This document shows, in pieces, positions 8,951-17,060 of a stretch of DNA of 64,000 nt. This DNA comes from Cyclobacterium marinum DSM 745. Its GTDB lineage: Bacteria > Bacteroidota > Bacteroidia > Cytophagales > Cyclobacteriaceae. The notes below the pieces were generated by a model, which saw only the letters and a list, made by a program, of their open reading frames with translations, searched no databases and was not told the origin of the DNA. The stretch lies in the NCBI RefSeq assembly GCF_000222485.1, contig NC_015914.1:5934001-5998000 (forward strand), read 5' to 3'. The translations under genes were made by a program, and so were the position numbers. Every line of letters begins with the position of its first letter. Position 1 is the stretch's first letter.

Positions 8951-9703
8951 TTAGTTTAAGGTTACAGAAGCATCCAATAAGGAAGCTGCAGCTTCGTCAA
9001 GGTATATGCCACAATCTGGGTGATTTTGCAATATACTTGCCGGAAATTCAGGGCTAATTTCATTTTCAAGACATGCTTTTACTGCTTTGGCTTTTCTTTC
9101 ATCCGGCACGGAGCATATGATTTTTTTAGCTTTCATGATTTGTTGAATAGACATACTAATTGCTTTTTCAGGTACATCTTCCAAAGTTGGGAACCAGCCT
9201 TCACCAAACTGTTGCTGGCGACAAGCAACATCAAGATCTACCACCAAATAAGGGGTCTCAATATCGAAATCAGCCGGTGGATCATTAAAAGCCAAATGGC
9301 CGTTTTCTCCTATTCCAACCATTGCTACATCTATAGGCGATTGACTTATAAGCTCATTTAGCCGGCTGGTCTCTTCCTTCGGATCTTTTTCCCCATCAAT
9401 CAAATGGTAAGCTTTCAATTGACCTACCTTATCTAAAAATCTTTCTTTCAAGTATTTTCTAAAGCTGGCAGGATGGGTAATTGGTAGCCCCAAATACTCA
9501 TCCAAGTGAAACATTGTGACCTTGCTCCAGTCGATCTCCTTATAGGTTAATATGGTTTCAATGGTTTCAAATTGACTAGTACCAGTAGCCAAAATTATAT
9601 TTGCCTCCCCATTCTCTTTAATTGCTTCTAAAATAGCTTCAGCAGCATGGTCTCCTGCCAATTTACCCATTTCAGCCGGGTTTTTTCGATTATAAATCTT
9701 CAT
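8951..9703 (-). CDS. nagB: Glucosamine-6-phosphate deaminase NagB
   Basis: 250-residue member of the NagB/6-phosphogluconolactonase family, which converts glucosamine-6-phosphate to fructose-6-phosphate and ammonia in amino-sugar catabolism. Family blocks are clear: ILATGTSQFE (sugar-phosphate loop), FHLDEYLGLP with the catalytic Asp and HPASFRKYL, and VGIGENGHLAFNDPP with the catalytic His and Glu region. The length is slightly below the E. coli enzyme (266), so allosteric C-terminal elements may be reduced. It is divergently placed from a NagX-like membrane protein, which supports a role in N-acetylglucosamine use. Confidence 0.9.
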   Translation of the reverse strand: MKIYNRKNPAEMGKLAGDHAAEAILEAIKENGEANIILATGTSQFETIETILTYKEIDWSKVTMFHLDEYLGLPITHPASFRKYLKERFLDKVGQLKAYHLIDGEKDPKEETSRLNELISQSPIDVAMVGIGENGHLAFNDPPADFDIETPYLVVDLDVACRQQQFGEGWFPTLEDVPEKAISMSIQQIMKAKKIICSVPDERKAKAVKACLENEISPEFPASILQNHPDCGIYLDEAAASLLDASVTLN

Positions 9704-10146
9704 TTAATTTGGTGTTTTTAAATTGATAATGAATCGACCTTTTATCGCCAATTCATTTTTAGGTTAAATACAAATAGTTAAAAATTAATACAATATGTGA
9801 TGCCTTCCATCAGGCTAAATTCTCCTATAACTTTGGGGTTGATAATCATCTTTAATCAATTTCTTTTGAAAGGTTTATTTTCATTTACTAAAATCAATAT
9901 GACTTTGATTGTTTTTTTATCTTAAAGAGTGGCGGCAATTATGCACCTACGCCCTGCATGTGGCCAATTATTCAACTCAGTTTTTAAACATACTATTTTA
10001 CCATATATAAATAAAATCGACCACTAATTTCCCCAAATTAATTATAACTAATGAAAATTAAATAGCTTTTTTATTTCATATATTTAGAATAAATTGGCAC
10101 TTTAAGGTATTCAATTAACTCGTCCAATTTACTGAAAGTCTTTGTC
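9704..10146. other. Divergent intergenic region nagB / NagX-like gene
   Basis: 443 AT-rich bases that must hold both promoters. I see no riboswitch, RNA gene or convincing operator; a clear TAnnTTTG box with matching -33 was not found on either strand. Confidence 0.5.
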
Positions 10147-11307
10147 ATGACAAATACTCCCATCAATCAAAAAGAATCACCGTTAAGTACTCCCCCATCT
10201 TCCTCTCAACCGACATCTAAAAGACTACTCTCTATTGATGCATTAAGAGGTTTTGACATGTTATTAATTGCAGGAGCCGGAGCCTTTTTGGTATTATTAA
10301 AAGGTAAAACCGGTATTCCTGCCATAGACTGGATTGCCGGACAATTCTACCATCCTGCTTGGAATGGATTCTCATTTTATGACTTTATCTTTCCACTTTT
10401 CTTATTTATTGCCGGAGTTTCGTTAACGTTCTCATTAAATAAAGGAAGAAATCTTGGAATGTCCAAACCAACCCTTTATAAAAAAACATTTTCGAGGATG
10501 TTGGTGCTTATTCTCTTGGGTATTTTGTATAAAAATTCACCTGTGCCTATTTTTGAACCTTCCCAAATAAGGTATGGTAGTGTTTTGGGTCGTATAGGGA
10601 TAGCTACGTTTGTAACCACTTTGGTTTATTTAAATTTTGATTTTTACAAAAGATTAGGAATTGCCATGGCTATCCTAGTGCTTTATTATGCCGCTTTATT
10701 TTTAATCCCTGTCCCCGGTTATGGGGCCGGAGATTTAAGTATTGAAGGGAATTTAGTAGGTTGGTTTGACCGCACTTTTATGCCGGGTATTTTAAAGCAA
10801 GAAATCTATGATGAATTGGGTCTCTTGACACAAATACCGGCACTCTGCCTAACAATCTTCGGTACATTAGCTGGAGAAATCCTTACTAAAGCCTGGTTAG
10901 ACACTAAAAAAATAAAACAATTGGCTATCGCAGGAGTAATTAGCCTCACCCTGGGTTTGATTTGGGATTTACACTTCCCAATTAACAAGCACCTTTGGAG
11001 CAGTTCCTTTATACTATTGACTAGTGGAATGGCATTCCTGACTTTGCTATTGTTTTATGTGGTAATAGACGTTTGGAAAATTAGAAAATGGGCATTTTTC
11101 TTTCAAGTGATCGGGCTTAATTCCTTGACCATTTACTTTGCCTTCAGCTTTATCAACTTTCGTTTCACAAGTGAAAAATTATTTGCAGGCCTATATGCCC
11201 CGCTTCCCGAAGAATGGCACCCTGTTTTTCAAGCCTTTGGAGCACTACTTCTGGTGTGGGTATTTTTGTACATCTTGTACCGTCTGAAAATTTTCGTAAA
11301 AGTTTAG
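10147..11307 (+). CDS. NagX/DUF5009-type multipass membrane acyltransferase-like protein
   Basis: 386 residues with about ten hydrophobic spans. The N-terminus of the membrane domain has the family signature RLLSIDALRGFDMLLIAG (about residues 28-45), shared by COG4299/DUF5009 proteins and heparan-alpha-glucosaminide N-acetyltransferase relatives. A second conserved region is FYDFIFPLFLFIAGVSLTFS (about 79-98). In other bacteria NagX-type proteins are linked to N-acetylglucosamine handling. Placement head-to-head with nagB supports an amino-sugar role, but whether it transports or transfers acetyl groups is not shown by sequence. The first 25 residues are a polar, Ser/Pro-rich cytoplasmic tail. 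Confidence 0.82.
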   Translation: MTNTPINQKESPLSTPPSSSQPTSKRLLSIDALRGFDMLLIAGAGAFLVLLKGKTGIPAIDWIAGQFYHPAWNGFSFYDFIFPLFLFIAGVSLTFSLNKGRNLGMSKPTLYKKTFSRMLVLILLGILYKNSPVPIFEPSQIRYGSVLGRIGIATFVTTLVYLNFDFYKRLGIAMAILVLYYAALFLIPVPGYGAGDLSIEGNLVGWFDRTFMPGILKQEIYDELGLLTQIPALCLTIFGTLAGEILTKAWLDTKKIKQLAIAGVISLTLGLIWDLHFPINKHLWSSSFILLTSGMAFLTLLLFYVVIDVWKIRKWAFFFQVIGLNSLTIYFAFSFINFRFTSEKLFAGLYAPLPEEWHPVFQAFGALLLVWVFLYILYRLKIFVKV

Positions 11308-11355
11308 TAAGGATAAAGGTCTATTTCAGGTCATATATCTGACATTTAAAATTAT

Positions 11356-11411
11356 AAATCCCCTTCTCTAACTGATCATCTTTTGAAGGAAGAGTTGGAC
11401 GAAGGGGATTT
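11356..11411. terminator. Inverted repeat between converging genes
   Basis: Perfect 11-base arms AAATCCCCTTC (11356-11366) and GAAGGGGATTT (11401-11411) around a 34-base loop, 25 bases before the stop of the leftward GAF gene. The A/T-rich outer ends make it usable in both directions. Confidence 0.55.
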
Positions 11412-11436
11412 TAATGACCTGATAAAATTTAATCGC

Positions 11437-11904
11437 TTATTTTATTTTTTGGGCGATGGCAGAAGCTATACGCATAAGGGCTTTAGTTTCTTTGTCATTA
11501 AACTCATACGGATCCTTTTTCGCAATACCTAAAGTACCATATAGTTTCCCTTCAACAATCATTGGAGCTGTTATGGCTCCTTCAACCTTTGTATCCTTTG
11601 CGCCGGGCCTAACGACCCCTGAATCATCAGTTTGGAGATTACAAACTTGAACCGCCTCCATCCTTTCTGCTGCTATTCCTGCCATTCCTTTCCCAACCGG
11701 AATTGTACTCATTTTTGGCAATAAAAAATCAGGAATCCCCACTTGAGCTTGAAGTTCCAATAGTCCTGTATCTTGATTCAATACATGCAAGGTACCTGTC
11801 ACACAATCAAATGCAGATAGCGTCTCTTCCAGCCAAGTCTGCCAGGCCAATTCATTCGCTTTTATAATCTTTTGGGATAGGTCAGTCGTGGTTTCCATTA
11901 TCAA
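11437..11904 (-). CDS. GAF domain-containing protein
   Basis: 155-residue stand-alone GAF domain, with no transmembrane segment, kinase or nucleotide-cyclase part. The fold is recognisable from GTLHVLNQDTGLLELQAQVGIP, VGKGMAGIAAERMEAVQVCNL and APMIVEGKLYGTLGIAKKDPYEF, then a C-terminal helix with DKETKALMRIASAIA. Such single GAF proteins include free methionine-(R)-sulfoxide reductases, but the three-cysteine arrangement of those enzymes is not present: only about two Cys are seen, at CVTG and VCNL. A ligand-binding or sensing role is more likely. Two in-frame ATGs lie six bases apart at the start. Confidence 0.78.
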   Translation of the reverse strand: MIMETTTDLSQKIIKANELAWQTWLEETLSAFDCVTGTLHVLNQDTGLLELQAQVGIPDFLLPKMSTIPVGKGMAGIAAERMEAVQVCNLQTDDSGVVRPGAKDTKVEGAITAPMIVEGKLYGTLGIAKKDPYEFNDKETKALMRIASAIAQKIK

Positions 11905-12008
11905 ATTAATTTCGTTTTCTATTTAAATATTTCAATTACAATTATAAACAAATCGTATTTAACCTTTAAGGTTATTTTTATAAATTCGAACGAATAAACG
12001 ACTATGCC

Positions 12009-12719
12009 ATGCAGCTTTTTTATGAAGAGGAGATTAACGGGGATGTATTTACTTTGGATTCACAGGAATCCAATCACTTAGGAAAGGTTCTAAGAAAAAA
12101 CATCGGGGATACTGTCTTATTTACAAATGGTAAAGGGTCTTTATTTACTTGTCAAATTGAAGACAATAATCCTAAAAAATGCCGTCTTAAGATTGTAGAG
12201 CAACTCTTCACTCCCATGGAGAAATTCCACATCCATTTAGCCATTGCTCCCACCAAAAATATGGATCGAATGGAATGGATGCTTGAAAAAATCACAGAAA
12301 TAGGTTTCAATGAAATCACATTTCTAAAAACTGCCCACATCGAAAGGTCGAGATTAAAATTAGACCGCCTGCAAAAAAAACTTGTATCAGCTTGTAAACA
12401 AAGTTTTAAAACCTGGTTACCGGATATTAATCCTATTGTTGACTACGAGAAGTTTATTACGAATCCGGCTTTCCATGCCCATGAAAGATTTATTGCTTAT
12501 GTGGACAAAGACAATGATCAACACCTTATGAATCAAGCATCTATTGGTCAATCTTATCTTGTTTTAATTGGTCCTGAGGGAGATTTCAGTCCCGGGGAAA
12601 TCTCACTAGCCATAGACAGTGGATTCAAGCCCAGCTCCTTAGGAAAGCACCGCTTAAGAACCGAAACTGCGGGTTTGGTCGCTGTTCATACTTTAAACTT
12701 ATTGAATTTAGGGCAGTAA
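12009..12719 (+). CDS. rsmE: 16S rRNA (uracil(1498)-N3)-methyltransferase RsmE
   Basis: 236-residue SPOUT-class methyltransferase that methylates N3 of U1498 in 16S rRNA. The N-terminal PUA-like domain begins QLFYEEEINGDVFTLD with HLGKVLR. The trefoil-knot SAM site is given by LVLIGPEGDFSPGEI (about residues 178-192) and SLGKHRLRTETA (about 212-223). Length and domain order are normal. It converges with kdsB, leaving only 21 bases between the two stops. Confidence 0.94.
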   Translation: MQLFYEEEINGDVFTLDSQESNHLGKVLRKNIGDTVLFTNGKGSLFTCQIEDNNPKKCRLKIVEQLFTPMEKFHIHLAIAPTKNMDRMEWMLEKITEIGFNEITFLKTAHIERSRLKLDRLQKKLVSACKQSFKTWLPDINPIVDYEKFITNPAFHAHERFIAYVDKDNDQHLMNQASIGQSYLVLIGPEGDFSPGEISLAIDSGFKPSSLGKHRLRTETAGLVAVHTLNLLNLGQ

Positions 12720-12740
12720 TGTATTAAAGAATTTAAGGGA

Positions 12741-13475
12741 TTAGGAGGAGTGGTTATTATCGTAATAAATCAAAGCACGATCTAGATCTTCAGGAACATC
12801 TATGGCTACAGCCTGATGATGGGTAGCCACCATTTTAATTCGAATACCATTTTCCAACAACCTTAATTGTTCAAGCATTTCAATATTTTCCAAGGTGGAC
12901 TTTTCCCACTTGGTAAATGCCATCAACAATTCTTTTTTATACGCATAAATTCCTATATGTCGATAATATTGTGGTGAAGATGCATCATTCCTTTTATAAG
13001 GTATCGGAGAACGACTAAAGTAAAGTGAGAAACTTTCCTGATCTGTAACCACCTTAACAATATTTGGATTGTTTATTAAGCTCAGTTCGGATATTGGTGA
13101 CATTAAAGATGCCACTTCCACCTTCTCATCTTTAAAGGCCTGAACCAAGTTTGAAAGGGATTCCCTGTCTTGAAAGGGCTCATCCCCCTGTACGTTAACA
13201 ATAATATCAGCATTAATAGATGCAGCAGCCTCAGCAATCCTATCAGATCCACTTTCATGGTTCTTTTGGCTAAAAAACACTTTTCCTCCTTCATTTCTAA
13301 CAGCTTCAGCGATTGACTCATGGTCTGTAACTACCATTACATCATCAAAAACATTGGTAGCTATGGTACTTAAATAAGTTCTTGCGATCAATGGCTTTCC
13401 TCTTAAATCTGCTAATAATTTTGCAGGAAAACGTGTGGCTCCAAACCTTGCGGGAATTAAGGCTATGGTCTTCAT
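12741..13475 (-). CDS. kdsB: 3-deoxy-manno-octulosonate cytidylyltransferase KdsB
   Basis: 244-residue CMP-KDO synthetase, which activates KDO for lipopolysaccharide inner core synthesis. Nucleotide loop IALIPARFGATRFPAKLL is at residues 4-21, the metal-binding NVQGDEPF near residue 96, and a block RHIGIYAYKKELLMAF near 167 holds the sugar. Full length, no oddities. It appears to be a single-gene unit. KDO synthesis implies a Gram-negative outer membrane. Confidence 0.95.
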   Translation of the reverse strand: MKTIALIPARFGATRFPAKLLADLRGKPLIARTYLSTIATNVFDDVMVVTDHESIAEAVRNEGGKVFFSQKNHESGSDRIAEAAASINADIIVNVQGDEPFQDRESLSNLVQAFKDEKVEVASLMSPISELSLINNPNIVKVVTDQESFSLYFSRSPIPYKRNDASSPQYYRHIGIYAYKKELLMAFTKWEKSTLENIEMLEQLRLLENGIRIKMVATHHQAVAIDVPEDLDRALIYYDNNHSS

Positions 13476-13662
13476 TTACTTCATTTACTAATTAAACTCT
13501 CACTGGTTATCAGTGTTTTACATTTTTATATTTCATAGATTTTGTCCGAAATCAATGAAATAAGAATTATATTAACAGCAAAGCTAAGCAATTTGAGAGC
13601 AATTAAGGGTAAAAAACAATATCTTTATTGAATGCCCAAAGCATTAACAAAATAATTTAGTC

Positions 13663-15525
13663 ATGAAACACTGTTACAAACTTCTGGTCTTTTACACATT
13701 ATTTTTGATGACCACAAACTGGGCTTTATCACAAGCCATTAATGGATATGATAAGGCAGCCTATGACATTCCTATGCGAGATGGAGTTCACCTTCACACC
13801 ATCGTCTATAGCCCCAAAGATTTATCGCAGCCCTATCCTATATTGATGCAAAGGACACCTTACAGCGCCGGCCCTTATGGTCCTGGAAATATGAAAAATA
13901 AGCTTGGCCCTTCTCAGTTTTTAATGAACGATGGCTATATATTTGTTTACCAGGATGTAAGAGGGCGGTGGATGTCGGAAGGATCCTATGACAACATGCG
14001 CCCTACCCTATCCAAATCAGAAAGAAATTCCAACCAAATAGACGAAAGCACAGACACCTATGATACCATAGAATGGTTGCTCGCCAATATCAAAAATCAC
14101 AATGAAAAAGTAGGCCTATGGGGAATCAGCTATCCCGGATTTTATAGTGCTGCAGCCCTTCCTTTTGCCCATCCAAACCTGAAAGCCGTTTCCCCTCAAG
14201 CACCCATAGGGGATTTTTACTTTGATGATTTTCATCATAACGGTGCTTACTTATTAAGTTATTGGTTGGCCACTTCTGTTTTCGGCTACCAAAAAGACGG
14301 CCCTACACAGGAAGCATGGTATGGCATGGTGAATCCGGAAACAAATGACGGCTATCAGTTTTTTATGGATATGGGGCCATTAAAAAATGCCGATAAATGG
14401 TATGGTGAAGACAATTTTTTCTGGCAACAACTTAAAAACAATCCTGATTACAACGCTTTCTGGCAAAAGAGAAGTATTATTCCTCACTTAAAAGAAGTGA
14501 AGCCTGCAGTTTTAACCGTTGGGGGCTGGTTTGATGCAGAAGATCTCTATGGACCACTTACAATTTATAAAACCATTGAAAAAAATAATCCTGAGACCTA
14601 CAATACCATTGTCATGGGCCCTTGGTCCCACGGAGATTGGTCAAGGGAACCTGGATCACAGGTCATTTCAAATATTTATTTTGGTGATTCTATCTCCACA
14701 TGGTATCAAAAAAATATAGAACGTGTTTTTTTCAATCATTTTCTAAAAGAATCCGAAAATAGCAATCCTGCCCTTCCTGAAGCCTACATGTTTGATACCG
14801 GAAAACATAAATGGGAAAAATTTGACGATTGGCCTCCTAAAGAAAGCCAATGGAAAAGCTTTTACTTTCAAGAGAAAGGAGAGTTAACTGAGGTAACACC
14901 TGAGGGAAATAGGTTTACTACCTATGTCTCAGACCCCTCTAATCCTGTCCCCTATAGTCAAGATATTAAACTAAACTTCACTCCGAGAAAATACATGGCC
15001 GATGACCAGCGATTTGCAGCCAGAAGACCGGACGTACTGACCTTTACGAGCGAAGTATTAAGTCAAGACATGACGCTTGCGGGGGAAGTCATGGCAAACT
15101 TAAAAGTTGCCACTTCACAAACTGATGCTGATTGGGTAGTTAAAATCATCGATATATTTCCCGGAGATCAGCCAAATCATGCCTATGTTTTAGATGGGGT
15201 GGACATGGGCAATTACCACCTAATGGTTCGTTCAGAGGTAATTAGAGGGAGGTATAGAGAAAGTTTTGAGTTTCCTAAACCCTTTGTTCCTGATCAAATC
15301 ACTGCTGTTGATTTCAGGTTACAAGATCTTTTCCATACTTTCAAAAAGGGGCATAAAATTCAAATACAAATACAAAGTACTTGGTTTCCCCTAATTGATC
15401 GAAATCCCCAAAAATATGTACAAAACATATTTGAAGCTGAGGAAGCCGATTTTGTCAAAGCCACCCATAGGGTTTTTCATACAGAAAAGTTTGCCAGCAA
15501 AATTGAAGTAATGGTTCTTCCTTAG
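13663..15525 (+). CDS. Secreted CocE/NonD-family (X-Pro dipeptidyl-peptidase-like) hydrolase
   Basis: 620-residue exported alpha/beta hydrolase with a signal peptide of about 24 residues ending ALSQA. The N-terminal catalytic domain starts YDIPMRDGVHLHTIVYSP. The nucleophile elbow is GLWGISYPG with Ser156; a candidate acid Asp lies in GGWFDAEDLYG, and the His in GPWSHGDW. The C-terminal jelly-roll domain of the X-Pro peptidase/CocE family includes RYRESFEFPKPF and the conserved LQDLFHTFKKGHKIQIQIQS stretch. Family members cleave X-Pro dipeptides, cephalosporin or glutaryl esters and amides; the substrate here is not determined. Monocistronic by spacing. Confidence 0.9.
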   Translation: MKHCYKLLVFYTLFLMTTNWALSQAINGYDKAAYDIPMRDGVHLHTIVYSPKDLSQPYPILMQRTPYSAGPYGPGNMKNKLGPSQFLMNDGYIFVYQDVRGRWMSEGSYDNMRPTLSKSERNSNQIDESTDTYDTIEWLLANIKNHNEKVGLWGISYPGFYSAAALPFAHPNLKAVSPQAPIGDFYFDDFHHNGAYLLSYWLATSVFGYQKDGPTQEAWYGMVNPETNDGYQFFMDMGPLKNADKWYGEDNFFWQQLKNNPDYNAFWQKRSIIPHLKEVKPAVLTVGGWFDAEDLYGPLTIYKTIEKNNPETYNTIVMGPWSHGDWSREPGSQVISNIYFGDSISTWYQKNIERVFFNHFLKESENSNPALPEAYMFDTGKHKWEKFDDWPPKESQWKSFYFQEKGELTEVTPEGNRFTTYVSDPSNPVPYSQDIKLNFTPRKYMADDQRFAARRPDVLTFTSEVLSQDMTLAGEVMANLKVATSQTDADWVVKIIDIFPGDQPNHAYVLDGVDMGNYHLMVRSEVIRGRYRESFEFPKPFVPDQITAVDFRLQDLFHTFKKGHKIQIQIQSTWFPLIDRNPQKYVQNIFEAEEADFVKATHRVFHTEKFASKIEVMVLP

Positions 15526-15680
15526 AATTAGAATGGTTTAAAATTACTATTTGTAGCAGAAGATACACATTTCGGCAGTTGATTTTAACTATCTTTATTT
15601 TAAAATACAATTCAGCAAGAAAAAAAGGCAAATGCCAACTCTTTTATTAATTAATAAGAGAATAGTTATTCAACTAAAAC

Positions 15681-15685
15681 GGAGG
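15681..15685 (+). promoter_or_regulatory. Shine-Dalgarno-like GGAGG before ferritin
   Basis: GGAGG sits six bases before the ATG at 15692, ideal spacing for a classical ribosome binding site. Most starts in this window lack such a motif, as expected for Bacteroidota. It decides the ferritin start in favour of 15692. Confidence 0.6.
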
Positions 15686-15691
15686 AAACCT

Positions 15692-16240
15692 ATGAATATC
15701 AAGGAAAAAGAAATCGTGACCTTAAAAAGGTCTTTATTAATGGATACGGAAGAAAAGCTTAACAAGCAAGTGGAAATGGAAGGCAAATCTTCTGCCTACT
15801 ACCTTTCCATGGCTTCATGGGCTGAAATGCAAGGATTTTCCAATTCTGCAAAATTTCTATATGACCATGCTGAGGAAGAAAGAGGCCATATGCTTAAATT
15901 ATTTAGGTATATAAATGAAGCCGGTGGCCATGCCATTCAACCTGAGATTACAGATATCAGGCAACATTTCAATTCATTAAGAGAAGTGTTCGAATTGATA
16001 CTAGAACATGAAATAGAAGTAACTAAATCCATAAACAATATTGTAGACCATTGTTTCAATGTTAAGGATTTTGCTACTTTTAGCTTTATGCAGTGGTATG
16101 TAACAGAACAGCGTGAAGAAGAAACCGTTGCCAGACGAGCTTTAGAAATTTTTGATATCATTGGCGAAGAAGGCGTTGGTTTATGGACCATCGACCAAGA
16201 AATGGGCAAATTGCATGCAACCAATGATTCAGAGGTTTAA
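15692..16240 (+). CDS. Ferritin
   Basis: 182-residue non-haem ferritin that oxidises and stores iron. Diiron-centre ligands are visible in VEMEGKSSAYYLSMASWAE, the HAEEERGHMLKL helix and the WYVTEQREEE helix. Iron-channel and C-terminal segments follow normally. An upstream in-frame ATG at 15632 would add 20 basic residues not found in ferritins. The ATG at 15692 is preferred because it has GGAGG seven bases in front, unusually Shine-Dalgarno-like for this phylum. A further internal start at MDTEEKLN is also possible. Followed by two hairpins that probably terminate transcription. Confidence 0.88.
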   Translation: MNIKEKEIVTLKRSLLMDTEEKLNKQVEMEGKSSAYYLSMASWAEMQGFSNSAKFLYDHAEEERGHMLKLFRYINEAGGHAIQPEITDIRQHFNSLREVFELILEHEIEVTKSINNIVDHCFNVKDFATFSFMQWYVTEQREEETVARRALEIFDIIGEEGVGLWTIDQEMGKLHATNDSEV

Positions 16241-16244
16241 CCCG

Positions 16245-16280
16245 AATTCGAAATAGGTATACTTTTTCCTAGTTCGAATT
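16245..16280. terminator. Hairpin after ferritin
   Basis: Thirteen-base arms AATTCGAAATAGG (16245-16257) and CCTAGTTCGAATT (16268-16280) with one mismatch and a ten-base loop containing a T-run. It begins four bases after the ferritin stop codon. Confidence 0.6.
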
Positions 16281-16306
16281 TAAATAATTTAACTTACTCC
16301 TTGTCA

Positions 16307-16345
16307 AAAGCCATCAGTATTCTAAACTGGTGGCTTTATTATTTT
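16307..16345 (+). terminator. Second intrinsic terminator after ferritin
   Basis: Twelve-base arms AAAGCCATCAGT (16307-16318) and ACTGGTGGCTTT (16326-16337), pairing throughout with one G-T wobble. The loop is seven bases and ATTATTTT follows. Two hairpins in tandem isolate ferritin from the leftward pnc genes. Confidence 0.75.
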
Positions 16346-16427
16346 AATATATGAGAGACAAATAATCTAGACCTTCGTTTTTATTTACACAACCAATAAA
16401 CATTTAAAAAACTACACATTAAGTTAT

Positions 16428-17060
16428 TTAAAGCAAATCCTCACTTTGCAGAAGCACAGCACCCATCTTTTCCATTTCACCGAAAGCATCCACGGTGTCA
16501 TTGGGAGCCAAATTGACTCCTTTTGTGGCATCTGTAATCAAAAAGGTCTGAAAACCTAAATCCAATGCATCCAATACGGTGAATTTTACACAGTAATCTG
16601 CTGCTAAACCGGTCACAAATACTTTTTCAATCTTATACCTTTTTAAATAATCCCCCAATCCGGTATGTTCTTTTCTACCATTATCAAAAAAGCCACTATA
16701 GGAATCAACTTTCGGATTGGTTCCCTTCTTAAAAACTTCACGCCAATTATGGTTTTCAAGCCCCTCATGAAATGCTGCTCCAAAAGATCCTTCAACACAA
16801 TGTGAAGGCCATAAAATTTGCTCAAGACCGTTTAATATGATGGTATCTCCCACTTTTTGGCCTTCATGGTTGCCGGCAAAACTTCCGTGGGTGGCAGGGT
16901 GCCAGTCTTGAGTTGCCACGATGAACTCAAATTTATCTTGGAGCTTATTGATCACAGGAATTACCTTATCCCCATTATTTACAGCTAGGGCTCCACCGGG
17001 CAAAAAGTCATTCTGTACGTCCACTATAATAAGGGCACTATTTTTTAGATCAACTGCCAT
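16428..17060 (-). CDS. pncA: Nicotinamidase PncA
   Basis: 210-residue isochorismatase-fold amidase that converts nicotinamide to nicotinate in NAD salvage. The catalytic Asp is in SALIIVDVQNDFLPGGAL, metal ligands are in TQDWHPATHGSF (D-x-H-x3-H), and the catalytic Cys is in GLAADYCVKFT. The WPSHCVEGSFGA segment is also typical. An in-frame ATG further upstream (17120) lies inside pncB and would add 20 odd residues. The ATG at 17060 gives MAVDLKNSALIIVD and overlaps the pncB end by 11 bases, so the two genes are translationally coupled. Confidence 0.92.
   Translation of the reverse strand: MAVDLKNSALIIVDVQNDFLPGGALAVNNGDKVIPVINKLQDKFEFIVATQDWHPATHGSFAGNHEGQKVGDTIILNGLEQILWPSHCVEGSFGAAFHEGLENHNWREVFKKGTNPKVDSYSGFFDNGRKEHTGLGDYLKRYKIEKVFVTGLAADYCVKFTVLDALDLGFQTFLITDATKGVNLAPNDTVDAFGEMEKMGAVLLQSEDLL

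Noticed and set aside
15632..15691. N-terminal extension of ferritin from the upstream ATG
   Set aside because: Basic, unlike ferritins, and the downstream ATG has a good ribosome binding site.
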